A stretch of 64,000 nt of DNA from Clostridiaceae bacterium Marseille-Q3526 (lineage in GTDB: Bacteria; Bacillota; Clostridia; Lachnospirales; Lachnospiraceae). Position numbers and translations under genes: made by a program. The DNA lies in assembly GCA_018223375.1 (NCBI GenBank), contig JAGTTS010000006.1, positions 56,001 to 120,000 on the forward strand, written 5' to 3'. Below the pieces are notes generated by a model. The model searched no databases, was not told the origin of the DNA, and worked only from the letters and a program-made list of their open reading frames with translations. This document shows positions 43,750-52,672 of the stretch, piece after piece (the first letter of the stretch is position 1; each line of letters begins with the position of its first letter).

Positions 43750-45042
43750 TTAAGTTGTTAAATCCGTCTGATCCCAGCCGTCTCCCTCCGGCATCTCTCC
43801 CGATTTCTTTCCTGGTGTCTCTCCCGGCGCCGTCCTGCAGCCGGCTGCCCAGAACAGCCCGCGGCGTCTCTCTGCGGCTGCCTCTGAAAGCACCTTTTCC
43901 GGAAGCGGATAGCCGTTGGCCGCCGCGTCCCGGCAGGCCCAGTGAAGGCGGTAGTACAGATCCGCCGCGTCTAAAAGTTCCCGTTCCGGCCGGAGGCTGA
44001 CGCTGCGCTCAAACTCCTCCAGCGAACAGAACTCCCTGATTTTTGCCGCGCATTCCTCCACACTGCAGATGTTCTCCGGCCAGTCCAGCCTTTCAAACAG
44101 GCCCAGCGCCCACTCCATCACATACAGGTTTTCATACTGCCATGAAAACTGAATCTGCGTCCTGGGATCCGGGCAGCTGTCCCTCAGATAAGCTTTCTCA
44201 GACGGCGAAAAAAATTCCTCCGCCCGGAATCGCCCTGCAATGTCCCGTACAAAGGCTCCTGCCTCAGGAGGCGTCATTCCCTCCCCCAGAAGACATTCGG
44301 AGTATAGGGATACGGTCAGCAGCGCGGCGGCTCTCCCGCAGATCTGATGTTTTGTTCTTCTGCCAGCCTCCCTCTCCGTCTCTATCACAGGCAGGGACAG
44401 AGGCGTATAAATCTGCCGGCGTCTCAGCTGCATCACGCTTTTTTTCCGCCTGGCCAGAGCCTCCTTCAGGCAGGCCTTTTCTTCCGTCCCCTCTTCCTGG
44501 CTTCTCTCCTCCAGCAGAGGAAGATAGTTCTTTACCTTGCTGTTTCCATTTTCATCCAGGATCATTCTGCCGTCCGGCCCTGCCAGGGCGCTTCCTCCTT
44601 TGGTCCGGACGCCTCGAAGCTCCTTCAGAATCTCGTTCATCCTGTTCTCAGCAAGAAGGATTTTCTCCCTGTCCGCTCTCTCACTTTTCCGGCTGAAAGA
44701 ATAGTGAACCCGGACTACGCTCCCGCACTGTCCGATTGTGTACAGGAGATGGCGTTTTACGTTTCCATACACCGTTTCCAGATTCCGCAGATATCCCTGC
44801 ACCCCGCTCAGCTCCTGCCTGGCATAGATCCGGGCCTCTCCCTCGTCCTCTATTCCGAACGCTGCAAAGGAAAACTCTACGCCCTGGCATTGAAAGCGGA
44901 CGGCGCCGCCCTCTTTTTCCGACGGACTCTTTATCATCTCCGAGATCCGGTCTGCTATCTGTCTTCCCTGAGCCTCCCGGCAGAAGAAAAGCTCCCCCGC
45001 TTCATATCTGGGCGCATTCCTTTTTTTGATAAAAAATCTCAT
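43750..45042 (-). CDS. DUF4272-like protein
   Basis: A 430-residue cytosolic protein of unknown role. The C-terminal half (about 235-390) resembles DUF4272: CGRAAALLTVSLYSECL, LSPSEKAYL-like FSPSEKAYLRDSCPD, and IQFSWQYENLYVMEWALGL, followed by DAADLYYRLHWACRDA. The N-terminal 150 residues are mixed alpha/beta, and the middle is charged and probably flexible. It ends in a low-complexity tail. It lies 31 bp after the transglutaminase-like gene in the same direction. Confidence 0.7.
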   Translation of the reverse strand: MRFFIKKRNAPRYEAGELFFCREAQGRQIADRISEMIKSPSEKEGGAVRFQCQGVEFSFAAFGIEDEGEARIYARQELSGVQGYLRNLETVYGNVKRHLLYTIGQCGSVVRVHYSFSRKSERADREKILLAENRMNEILKELRGVRTKGGSALAGPDGRMILDENGNSKVKNYLPLLEERSQEEGTEEKACLKEALARRKKSVMQLRRRQIYTPLSLPVIETEREAGRRTKHQICGRAAALLTVSLYSECLLGEGMTPPEAGAFVRDIAGRFRAEEFFSPSEKAYLRDSCPDPRTQIQFSWQYENLYVMEWALGLFERLDWPENICSVEECAAKIREFCSLEEFERSVSLRPERELLDAADLYYRLHWACRDAAANGYPLPEKVLSEAAAERRRGLFWAAGCRTAPGETPGKKSGEMPEGDGWDQTDLTT

Positions 45043-45073
45043 AGCTTCCTCCTGCGCGCCGTCCCAGGCGCTA

Positions 45074-46141
45074 TTATTCTGTCAGCTCTCCCTCATTGGC
45101 TTCCTCTTCCTGGATCTCCTTCTCCGCCTGTCTGTCTCTGATGGCAATCTCAATCACAGACTGGGGCACGTTCACCGAGAGAGCGGCAAACTTTCCCTTT
45201 TCCTCCGCCGTCCGGCAGGCCTCCTCGTAGAAAAAGCGCACCAGCTCGCGGTTCAGTTTTCCGCCTCTCCAGTGAAATACGAAATAAGGCTGTTTTTTCC
45301 TGAGCGCCGTCTTCAGACGCCTGGCCACGTCCTCCTCCTTGGTCAGGGAAAGTCTCTGCTCTCTGTAATAAAAGCTGCCGCTGTCCGGACAGGCCGGAAC
45401 GGGGTAGAGAAGCTTCTGGTGGTCTCTGAACAGTTCCCTGTCTCCCAGATTGAAATAGTCGAACCGGGCGGCCCCATATCTGCCCAGAGAGTTGTCAAAG
45501 GTAGCGTCCAGGTGGTACCAGGTTTTCCCAGGCTTCACCACATTCCAGGCGTGCCGGTACTTGACGCCCTGATCGGGAGCGGCCTCGCTGACAGCGATGA
45601 TACACTCGATATTTAGACGGTCGCAGAGGATTTTCACGGTCTTTGCGATTCCCTCGCACACCCCCACCCCCTGCTGCAGAGGGCCTATAATCTCGTGGGA
45701 GTACTGTTTCTTTAATTTGTCGTAGGTGACGTTTTCACAGATAAAATCATGGATAAACTGCTCTGCCTCCTCCTTCGTCTTCCCCTGGGCCTGCCGCGTT
45801 AAGCGGTTGATTCTGCCCTCCAGTGCCTTCTGATGTTCCTTTATCTTCTTTTTTTCGAACATATAGGACGGCTTCATTCTCACATACTGAGAGTCCTCTG
45901 TAAACCGGTACTGAAAACTCTCCACATAAAAAATCTCCGGATGATCCAGCCGGAGCCTGAAGAAAACGTCGGACAGCTGGCGGTTGTCCAGTCTCCTTAC
46001 GGAAATTTCCGAAGCGATTTCACAGAACCCGGCGAACATGCCGCGGTACGCCTCCTGTTCCTCCCGGCTCATCTGTCCATAGTAATATTCCTGCACCATG
46101 GGCGTTTCATTCCTCCTGTTCCTCTCCTGTCCGGCTTCCAT
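45074..46141 (-). CDS. Transglutaminase-like protein
   Basis: A 355-residue protein with a transglutaminase core in the middle: C162 in GVGVCEGIAKT, H197 in YRHAWNVV and D212 in HLDATFD form the triad. Such domains in bacteria are usually peptidases or amidases rather than crosslinkers. No signal peptide is seen, so it is probably intracellular. The flanks are helical and charged. The start is uncertain: ATG at 46141, or the in-frame ATG at 46099, which has AGGAGG twelve bases upstream. Its substrate is unknown. Confidence 0.8.
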   Translation of the reverse strand: MEAGQERNRRNETPMVQEYYYGQMSREEQEAYRGMFAGFCEIASEISVRRLDNRQLSDVFFRLRLDHPEIFYVESFQYRFTEDSQYVRMKPSYMFEKKKIKEHQKALEGRINRLTRQAQGKTKEEAEQFIHDFICENVTYDKLKKQYSHEIIGPLQQGVGVCEGIAKTVKILCDRLNIECIIAVSEAAPDQGVKYRHAWNVVKPGKTWYHLDATFDNSLGRYGAARFDYFNLGDRELFRDHQKLLYPVPACPDSGSFYYREQRLSLTKEEDVARRLKTALRKKQPYFVFHWRGGKLNRELVRFFYEEACRTAEEKGKFAALSVNVPQSVIEIAIRDRQAEKEIQEEEANEGELTE

Positions 46142-46416
46142 TTTTACCTGCCATCGCTCTCTTCTTTTCTGCCTGGCGGCAGAATCTGATAAACGTCTGC
46201 TCTGCCGGATGGAGGCTGGGGTTCACAATGTCAAATTTCATCCTTCTCCATTGGTAAATACCGCACAAAAATATACACTCTCGTAATTATTTCATATCTT
46301 CTAAAAAATGTCAATTCCTGCCATGAGCCCGCTAAAAGAATCGCCGCGCTGCCGGAATTGAACCAGAAAGTCCTGCCTCTCCCACATAATTACGGGAAGG
46401 AATCCGGCCCCTGTTA

Positions 46417-46857
46417 TTATTCTGAAAGCGCCTCAAAAAGCTTCCTGGCAAACAGCTTCTGGCCCTCTCCCTGAATCTGGGGATGGTTCAGCGCGTGCAA
46501 AAGAAAGGCTTCCATGTTCCGTCCTGCCTCCGCGGCGTCCGGCTGAAAGGAATTCAGGATATCGTTAGTCCCCAGCATCACTGCCAGAACGTCAAAGGGG
46601 GCGTCCTCCTCCAAAATTTTGTCAAACCGTTCCAGAAACCAGCCCGCAGGAATCTCCCGCCCGTTCATGCCCTCGTTTACAAGATCCCAGCCTATCAGCC
46701 CTGCAAATACCTCAGGCCACCGCTCCCTCTCTTCCAGCTGCCTTCCCAGCCTTGAACCGGCGTCATAGCCGAAGGTATTGGAATCTCCAAAACATAGCGT
46801 CAGTGTACAAGGGACAACACGCCCTTTGTACATTGACGCTGCCATTCGTTTTATCAT
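46417..46857 (-). pseudogene. SGNH/GDSL hydrolase with internal deletion
   Basis: A 146-residue frame that starts like a GDSL-type esterase (LCFGDSNTFGYD, then ERWPEVF, NEGMNGRE and LAVMLGTND), but family members are about 200 residues. After the GTND block it jumps within about 20 residues to a C-terminal ending, GEGQKLFARKLFEALSE. The stretch that normally carries the DxxH catalytic pair is absent, so it is probably inactive. Its first 18 codons include an 18-bp hairpin sequence. The ATG overlaps the rlmH stop (ATGA). It could still make a short non-catalytic protein. Confidence 0.6.
46796..46840. repeat. 18-bp inverted repeat inside the GDSL gene start
   Basis: AGCGTCAGTGTACAAGGG (46796-46813) pairs with 46822-46840 across an 8-nt loop, with one mismatch and one bulge. 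It lies in coding sequence between the start codon and the GDSL motif and looks like a small inserted palindrome. Confidence 0.8.
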
Positions 46858-47333
46858 TTGTGATACGGCGCCCCCTCAATAATCCGGAAGCTTCTGTAAA
46901 TCTGCTCCAGCAGCACCACCCGCATCAGCTGATGTGGAAAGGTCATCTTAGAAAAGCTCAGAGCAAAATCGGCCCGATCCATCACCTTCTTAGACAGCCC
47001 CAGAGAGCCGCCGATAACAAGCTGGATATGGCTTTCTCCGCTAAGGCCCAGGGAGTTTATTTTCTCTGCCAGCGCCTCGGAATCCAGCATTTTCCCCTCA
47101 ATTGCCAGGGCTATCACATAGGCGCTGTCCTTTACATGGCTTAAAATCCGCTCCCCCTCCTTGTCCTTAATCTGTCTTTCCACCGCCTCGCTGGCCCGAT
47201 CCGGCGTCTTCTCATCCGCTACCTGGATGATCTCCAGCCTGCAGTACCTGGAAAGCCGTTTGGAATACTCTGCGATAGCCTCCTCAAAAAAACGCTCTTT
47301 AATTTTTCCTACCGCAATTACCGTAATTTTCAC
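46854..47333 (-). CDS. rlmH: 23S rRNA (pseudouridine-1915-N3)-methyltransferase
   Basis: SPOUT-family methyltransferase acting on helix 69 of 23S rRNA; 159 residues, standard length. The opening MKITVIAVGKIKE, the SAM knot region IQLVIGGSLGLSKKV, LSFSKMTFPHQLMRVVLLEQIYR and the ending YHK are diagnostic. It overlaps the gene before it and the gene after it by four bases each (ATGA), an unusually tight arrangement. Confidence 0.97.
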   Translation of the reverse strand: MKITVIAVGKIKERFFEEAIAEYSKRLSRYCRLEIIQVADEKTPDRASEAVERQIKDKEGERILSHVKDSAYVIALAIEGKMLDSEALAEKINSLGLSGESHIQLVIGGSLGLSKKVMDRADFALSFSKMTFPHQLMRVVLLEQIYRSFRIIEGAPYHK

Positions 47334-48490
47334 TGTTTTTCTCCTTCCTGTTCCTTTCCGCCGCCGGAAAGCTCTCCTCGTATCATGGCCTTTAACAGCT
47401 CCCTGGCCCTCGCATCCGCCTCAGGCCTTCTGTTTTTCACCTTTTTCACCGGCTTTCCGTCGTCTGTTCTCTGAATTCCGTAAATAATCCTCAGAAATTC
47501 TCCAACCTCCTCCCAGGCTTCCCGGCTCTCTGGAATCAGGTCCAGGCCCATCTGAAAGACGTGGAACATGCCGGCGTAAATGGAGGTGCGCACCTTCACG
47601 CCTGCCTTTTTCGCCTTCTCCGACACCTGCAGCGTATCGCTTAACAGCACCTCATACTCCCCCGCCTGCATCAGCATGGGGGGAAGATCTGAAAAATCTC
47701 CAAACAGAGGGGAAAGGTAAGGATTCTTCGGGTCCGCATCCCCGATGTAGCTGCACTGATACAGCATATTTTCCCTGGAATTTCCAAACAGCGGATCAAT
47801 CTCATAGTTGCTCTCATAGGATTCCCCGCTGAGCGTCACGTCTGTCCAGGGAGACATGGTGATAATTCCCCCTGGAAGAGGAAGCTTCTGATCCTTTAAA
47901 TACATAATAAGGGACAGGGCCAGCCCTCCTCCGGCAGAGTCCCCTGCGACCACGATCTTGTCCGGTTCGTAGCCCTTTTCCTCCAGAAGCCACCGGTAAG
48001 CGGCCGCAGCGTCCTCAAGAGCCGCAGGAAATGGATGTTCCGGCGCCACCCGGTAGTCCACGCTCAGCACGTCTGCCCCGTAGCTTAGCTTCGAATAGCG
48101 GACTGCAAAGCGGCGGTAAATATTTTTCATAGGGCCGATATAGCCGCCTCCGTGAAGCTGCAGGATCACCCGCCCGGTCACCGCGTCCTCAGGCGTCAGA
48201 TATTCCATAGTACAGGCATCAAGCTCCACCAGTCTGTAAACGTATCCTGCCGGACATCTCCAGGCCGGCTCCACGGGGCGTTTTCTGAATTCGCCTGTCT
48301 GGATAGGTTTTTTTAACGCCGTCTCCATCACGTCGCTCATCATTTCCCTGGTCAGACGCCCAATAGCGCTGACTTTCTCCCGTTTTTCGGTTCTCTTTCT
48401 GTTTTCTCTTCTTTTGTTCCCTGCCAGGCGTTTCGGTTTTTCTCTCTTTTTCTGTCTGTTCTTCTGTCTTTTATTCTGTCTGCTGTTCAT
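47330..48490 (-). CDS. Alpha/beta hydrolase, hormone-sensitive-lipase type
   Basis: A predicted cytosolic carboxylesterase of 386 residues. The oxyanion motif is LQLHGGGYIGP. The nucleophile is S185 in GDSAGGG. The acid is likely in YEVLLSDT and the base is the histidine in GMFHVFQMG. The first 40 residues are extremely basic (many Arg/Lys), unusual for the family, and may bind nucleic acid or membrane lipids. It lies 13 bp after the acyltransferase gene and overlaps rlmH, suggesting co-expression. The substrate is unknown. Confidence 0.87.
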   Translation of the reverse strand: MNSRQNKRQKNRQKKREKPKRLAGNKRRENRKRTEKREKVSAIGRLTREMMSDVMETALKKPIQTGEFRKRPVEPAWRCPAGYVYRLVELDACTMEYLTPEDAVTGRVILQLHGGGYIGPMKNIYRRFAVRYSKLSYGADVLSVDYRVAPEHPFPAALEDAAAAYRWLLEEKGYEPDKIVVAGDSAGGGLALSLIMYLKDQKLPLPGGIITMSPWTDVTLSGESYESNYEIDPLFGNSRENMLYQCSYIGDADPKNPYLSPLFGDFSDLPPMLMQAGEYEVLLSDTLQVSEKAKKAGVKVRTSIYAGMFHVFQMGLDLIPESREAWEEVGEFLRIIYGIQRTDDGKPVKKVKNRRPEADARARELLKAMIRGELSGGGKEQEGEKQ

Positions 48491-48503
48491 CGTTCTTTCC
48501 TCT

Positions 48504-50414
48504 TTAAATATGGAACCGCCGTCCCAGCTCCCGCTTTACGCTTCTGGATCCCACCGCCCCGGTAACAGCCAGAAGCAGAAACGCTGTTCCGGCTGTAAAC
48601 AGTGACAGAAACGGCTTTGTCACCAGCCCGGCCCACCACAGCGCCAGCGGAATCATGGTAAACAGCGTAATCACAATCTGATACATAAAATGCACCTGCC
48701 AGTTCAGGCGGTTCAGGGCGATCAGTCCTCCCACCGCGACTACATTAAACAGCAGTACGCAGGGAATCGCATAGTTAAAAGCCCAGCCTCCATAGCCGCA
48801 GAACCAGTCAATCAGAACCAGGAGCACGCAGGCCCCCAGAGACTGGCGGACCAGCCGTCCGGCCAGGCTGGAATGCCGCAGAATGGAGAAGCGCACCGTC
48901 ATGGCCGCGTAGGCAATGCCTGCAATTGAGAGCACAGACCACCATTTTCCCAGCCACCGGTAGGTAGCCGCGTTGACGATTCCCGTAATGACCGCAGCAG
49001 CAAGAAGCGCGCCGTAAAACCAGGGCGCTGCCTTCCTGATCCTGTTTTTCTCCTCCGTCATCTCCGGGTAGCTTCCCCTGTCAAACTCAGACGCAAACGC
49101 TCCGTTCTCCTCGCGCCCGGTCAGAATTCCTTCCTGTTCCAGCCATCCGTACACATAATCTGCAAAACGTCTGTCCGCCTTCACGCTGGCAATGGTCAGA
49201 TCCACCGTATCTCCAAAGGCCATCACGCCGCATTTCAGCGGCTGGCGCGGCGAAACCCCGATCATGACATGAAAATCCTCTATTTTCTCCTGAAACGGCT
49301 CTTCCACAGCCACCGGACCTAAATTGGACAAAGTCAATGTGTAGCCCTTCGTATTTTTCGCAAACAGGATTCCTGTGATCAGGTGCTTGAGAGCCAGCGG
49401 CGTGATTCGCACATACCACTTTTTCTCCTGGGACACATTGCTGGCAATGGTCTCCTCCAGGCGTTCCCTGACAATCTTTTCATCCATCTGGCGGCTGACC
49501 TCCGAAAGCACCTCGTCAAAGGAAGCCGGCCTTCTGTGGGCAGGAAAAGAGATATTGGTCACAGCAAAAAAATTCGCCATCGTATCCGATTTGAAAAACG
49601 CCCTCAGATTAATAGGAAGATTCACTGCCACCGGCTCCTTTTTCGTCTCTCCGTCCAGGTATACCTGAATCAGAGACCACAGCAGAAGAGCAGCCAGGTA
49701 CTTAGTCATGCTGACCTTTTTCTCACGGCACAGGGCCTTGAATTTCTTCAAATCCAGATAGCCGTGAAAAACAGCCGTCTCTCCAAAGGGCAGATTTTTT
49801 CCTTTCAGCTGAAAGGCCCTCTGCTTCTCATACCCTGTATTGGTTCCCTTTCTTCCCTGATCATAGTGAAACAGATAGCCGTCGTCGCTGTATCCCGCCT
49901 CCCTTTGAAACGTCTCCTGCCTGTCTTTTTCCTCCTGGCTTCCTGCTTTTTCTTTCTCCGGGCCAGCCGTTTCCCCAAGAATTAAATAATGTTCCACCAG
50001 GCGTTTCAGAAAATTCATGGCTCCCATGCCGTCTGTCAGCCCGTGAAACACTTCAAAATTGATTCTTTTTTTGAAAAAGCTGACGCGGAACAGATACATC
50101 TGACTACTGTGGGGCTCTATAAAACGGCAGGGATACGGCGTCTCTAGCTCCACCTCAGGCTCCCTGGTATTGGACTCAAAATAGTTCCAGAAAAAGCCCC
50201 TTCTCAGCTTCACCTGAAACACCTGAAAGTCGGGAAGCGTCTGCTTCAGCGCCTCCTGAAGCCTCGCCCCGTCCACCTCCTCGGCCAGCACTGCGCTGAC
50301 CCGGAAGACATTGCTCAAATCCTCTCCTGTCACCATGGCAAACAGCTTTCCCGTGTTGTCAAGACGCCTCCAGCCGGCTCCCTGAACGCGTTTTCTATCC
50401 TTCCATCTCTTCAT
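48504..50414 (-). CDS. Condensation/alcohol-acyltransferase-like protein with a membrane tail
   Basis: A 636-residue protein. The N-terminal 430 residues have the chloramphenicol-acetyltransferase/condensation fold: the active-site HxxxDG motif is H124-GLT-D128-G, and a second-half strand appears near ARNTKGYTLTLSNLG-like sequence (about 355). After a basic linker come about six membrane helices (about 460-630), a DUF6320-like tail. It likely transfers acyl groups to a lipid or alcohol at the membrane. Flanked by a GNAT gene and an esterase gene with 12-13 bp gaps. Confidence 0.75.
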   Translation of the reverse strand: MKRWKDRKRVQGAGWRRLDNTGKLFAMVTGEDLSNVFRVSAVLAEEVDGARLQEALKQTLPDFQVFQVKLRRGFFWNYFESNTREPEVELETPYPCRFIEPHSSQMYLFRVSFFKKRINFEVFHGLTDGMGAMNFLKRLVEHYLILGETAGPEKEKAGSQEEKDRQETFQREAGYSDDGYLFHYDQGRKGTNTGYEKQRAFQLKGKNLPFGETAVFHGYLDLKKFKALCREKKVSMTKYLAALLLWSLIQVYLDGETKKEPVAVNLPINLRAFFKSDTMANFFAVTNISFPAHRRPASFDEVLSEVSRQMDEKIVRERLEETIASNVSQEKKWYVRITPLALKHLITGILFAKNTKGYTLTLSNLGPVAVEEPFQEKIEDFHVMIGVSPRQPLKCGVMAFGDTVDLTIASVKADRRFADYVYGWLEQEGILTGREENGAFASEFDRGSYPEMTEEKNRIRKAAPWFYGALLAAAVITGIVNAATYRWLGKWWSVLSIAGIAYAAMTVRFSILRHSSLAGRLVRQSLGACVLLVLIDWFCGYGGWAFNYAIPCVLLFNVVAVGGLIALNRLNWQVHFMYQIVITLFTMIPLALWWAGLVTKPFLSLFTAGTAFLLLAVTGAVGSRSVKRELGRRFHI

Positions 50415-50426
50415 TTCAGCCTCTTT

Positions 50427-50924
50427 TTAGCGCTGGCCAAACTCCAGACGCATATCATACCACACTACGTTTCCGTGAACGGATCCGGAAACCCCATAAT
50501 TTACATAGCCAAACTTTTCATAGTAGTGGATCAGCCGGTCCTTGCAGGTGAGAATCATACCCTTTCTTCCGGCCGCTCTGGCCCGCTCCATAAGCGCTCT
50601 CATTAAAAGCTCCGCCACTCCCTGATTACGTTCCCCGGGAATCACATCCAGCCCGAACACGCTCTGGTAGGCTCCGTTTTCCCTGTGAAACGCCTCATCC
50701 TCATACATTTCGTCGCAGATGGCTGTCTCGTCCGTCACGCATCCATTGATAAAGCCGATGATTCTGCCCGCCTTTTCTGCAATGAGAAAGCTCTCCGGAA
50801 ACGTCTTAATCCGCCGCTCAAAGTCTGCTCTCCCAGCCGCCTCCGCTGCCGGAAAGCATTCTGCCTCCACCGCCGTTACCAAATCCAAATCCTCCGGTTT
50901 TACTGTTCTAATCTTAATATCCAT
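50427..50924 (-). CDS. GNAT-family N-acetyltransferase
   Basis: A 165-residue acetyl-CoA-dependent transferase. Motif A reads VIPGERNQGVAELLMRALMERARA, and motif B is KDRLIHYYEKFGYVNYG. The opening IKIRTVKPEDLDLVTAVEAECFP is typical of the Rim-like/AANAT-like subgroup. The acceptor substrate is unknown. It is the first gene of a tightly spaced run ending with rlmH and the broken GDSL gene. Confidence 0.88.
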   Translation of the reverse strand: MDIKIRTVKPEDLDLVTAVEAECFPAAEAAGRADFERRIKTFPESFLIAEKAGRIIGFINGCVTDETAICDEMYEDEAFHRENGAYQSVFGLDVIPGERNQGVAELLMRALMERARAAGRKGMILTCKDRLIHYYEKFGYVNYGVSGSVHGNVVWYDMRLEFGQR

Positions 50925-51049
50925 CTTTTTGTGCGTCCCTCTTTTTCTTTGTCTTTCTCTCTTTTTCTATATTTTTCTCTCTTTTCCTATATGCCTTCTG
51001 CCATCTCTTTTCCAGCGCGCTTCCTCCTCATTTCTTCTAAAGCGCGCCA

Positions 51050-51072
51050 AAAGCCCGGCGTCGCCGGGCTTT
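51050..51072 (-). terminator. Terminator after the OmpR-type regulator
   Basis: A perfect 10-bp stem, AAAGCCCGGC (51050-51059) with GCCGGGCTTT (51063-51072), and a 3-nt loop, followed by T on the minus strand. Confidence 0.88.
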
Positions 51073-51099
51073 CAGTCTCCTTTGGGCGGGCCGTTGTTC

Positions 51100-51798
51100 C
51101 TATGCCCTGAAATAATATCCTACGCCCCACTTCGTATGAACGTACTTGGGATCGCTGGGGCTTGGTTCAATCTTCTCCCTGAGACGTCTTACATGGACGT
51201 CCACCGTCCTCACGTCCCCGCCTGCTGCCGCTTTATTTCCCCAGACATAGCCCAGAAGCTCCTCGCGGCTGTAGACCTTGTTGGGATGGCACACGAACAA
51301 CTCCAGCAGATCAAACTCCTTGGCTGTCAGGTTAATCTCTCTGTCAGCAATGAAAACCCTTCTGCTGTCTGTATCCAACTTCAAATCGCCGGCAGAAATC
51401 ACACGGCTTCCCGGCTTCTCTTCCTTTTTCATGCGGCGGGTATTTCGCCTCATAATCGCCTTGATTCTGGCTTTCAGCTCCAAAATATTAAATGGCTTGG
51501 TCACATAGTCGTCTGCGCCGTACTCCAGTCCCAGAATCTTGTCCATGTCCCCGCCCTTGGCCGTCAGCATGATAATCGGCATTTCCGAAAATTCCCGGAT
51601 GGCCTGGCAGACCTCGAAGCCGTCCCGCTTGGGAAGCATCACGTCAAGCAGCACCATATCGTATTCCTTCTCTCTGGCCATCTGAACCGCTTCTTCTCCG
51701 TCGTAAGCGCAGTCTACCTCCATTCCATCCTGCTCCAGGCTGAAACGGATTCCTTTTACAATCAATTTCTCATCATCTACTACTAAGACCTTTGCCAT
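51100..51798 (-). CDS. OmpR/PhoB-family response regulator without adjacent kinase
   Basis: A 232-residue DNA-binding regulator. The receiver has D8/D9, phospho-acceptor D52 (LLDVMLPKRDG), a conserved Thr in MLTAKGG and Lys in VTKPFN. The winged-helix domain (about 130-230) has LTAKEFDLLELF, VYSREELLGYVWG and RTVDVHVRRLREKIE with the typical ending VGYYFRA. It resembles WalR/VicR-type regulators but no sensor or walHI genes are beside it. A terminator follows, so it is probably a single-gene unit. Confidence 0.92.
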   Translation of the reverse strand: MAKVLVVDDEKLIVKGIRFSLEQDGMEVDCAYDGEEAVQMAREKEYDMVLLDVMLPKRDGFEVCQAIREFSEMPIIMLTAKGGDMDKILGLEYGADDYVTKPFNILELKARIKAIMRRNTRRMKKEEKPGSRVISAGDLKLDTDSRRVFIADREINLTAKEFDLLELFVCHPNKVYSREELLGYVWGNKAAAGGDVRTVDVHVRRLREKIEPSPSDPKYVHTKWGVGYYFRA

Positions 51799-51821
51799 TC
51801 TCCCACCTCTTCATCACATTT

Positions 51822-52577
51822 TCACACTGTGATTCTATCTTTTATCTTTTGAAAGGCAGCTTCCTTGATCCCGGAAACCTTCATAATATCCTCTATTTTT
51901 TGAAAATCGCCGTATTCCTCCCGATAGCGGATAATATCCTCTGCCCGGGATTCTCCAATTCCTGGAAGAGTTGTCAGCTGCTCTCTGGAGGCTGTGTTAA
52001 TATTCACCAGAGCCTCCCCCTCCCCGGATGTGCCAGGACTGTCCGGACCAGTTCCTGAGGGATTGATCACTCCGGTTCCTGACGCCTGTTCTTCCAGAAT
52101 CCGTCTGGCAGTCTCCTGATCCGGCACCTGGATTTTCATGCCGTCTGTCAGCTCCTGGGCCATGTTCAGGCAGTCCGGCGCTCCCTGCTCTGTGCATCCT
52201 CCCGCCATGGCCACCGCCTCGTATACGCGACTTCCTTTTAAAAGCTGGTACACGCCCGGAGAAACGACCTGGCCGCAGACGTGGACATAGATAAATTCCT
52301 CCGGCTCCTGCGTCTGCTCTGCCGAAGGCACGCCTGAAGTCTCTGCTTCTGAGCGCTCTTCTGCCGTCAGATTTTTCTCTTTTTCCAGGGTTTCCTCCGC
52401 TTCCGGCGTCCCACTCACCCTTTCACGGCTTTCTTCCCCTATCACAATTCTGGTTCCCGTCTGGCTGCCCGGGCCTTCACCGTCCATCCGGCTGCAGCTG
52501 TAGCATAGCCCGGCTGCTATCATGCACGCAAGGGCAGCCACCGCCTTCGCCCATCCTGCTACCTTTTCTTTTTTCAT
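51822..52577 (-). CDS. comEA: ComEA-like DNA-binding protein
   Basis: A membrane-anchored protein of 251 residues that in competent bacteria binds incoming double-stranded DNA. A hydrophobic anchor is at about 8-27, then a long Glu/Thr-rich linker. An SLBB domain (about 92-150: IYVHVCGQVVSPGVYQLL, VYEAVAMAGG) is followed by a second linker and a C-terminal helix-hairpin-helix pair (about 190-250: VNINTASREQLTTLPGIG, RYREEYGDFQKIEDI). Start is ATG at 52577. It stands without other com genes in this window. Confidence 0.92.
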   Translation of the reverse strand: MKKEKVAGWAKAVAALACMIAAGLCYSCSRMDGEGPGSQTGTRIVIGEESRERVSGTPEAEETLEKEKNLTAEERSEAETSGVPSAEQTQEPEEFIYVHVCGQVVSPGVYQLLKGSRVYEAVAMAGGCTEQGAPDCLNMAQELTDGMKIQVPDQETARRILEEQASGTGVINPSGTGPDSPGTSGEGEALVNINTASREQLTTLPGIGESRAEDIIRYREEYGDFQKIEDIMKVSGIKEAAFQKIKDRITV

Positions 52578-52672
52578 ATGTATCGGTACCTCCTGTCCTT
52601 CTGGCAGAAGATACTGTTATGCCTGTATTCCTATTCTACCTAAAACCCATGTTAAACACAAGCACTAAATCG

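Noticed and set aside
46320..46410. A tRNA-like T-arm (GGTTCAATTCC on the minus strand)
   Set aside because: No matching acceptor, D-arm or anticodon arm could be built around it.
46851..46870. The rlmH 3' end (Tyr-His-Lys-stop) resembles the staphylococcal SCC attachment site
   Set aside because: No ccr recombinase genes, flanking direct repeats or foreign cassette follow; the resemblance is explained by the conserved protein C-terminus.
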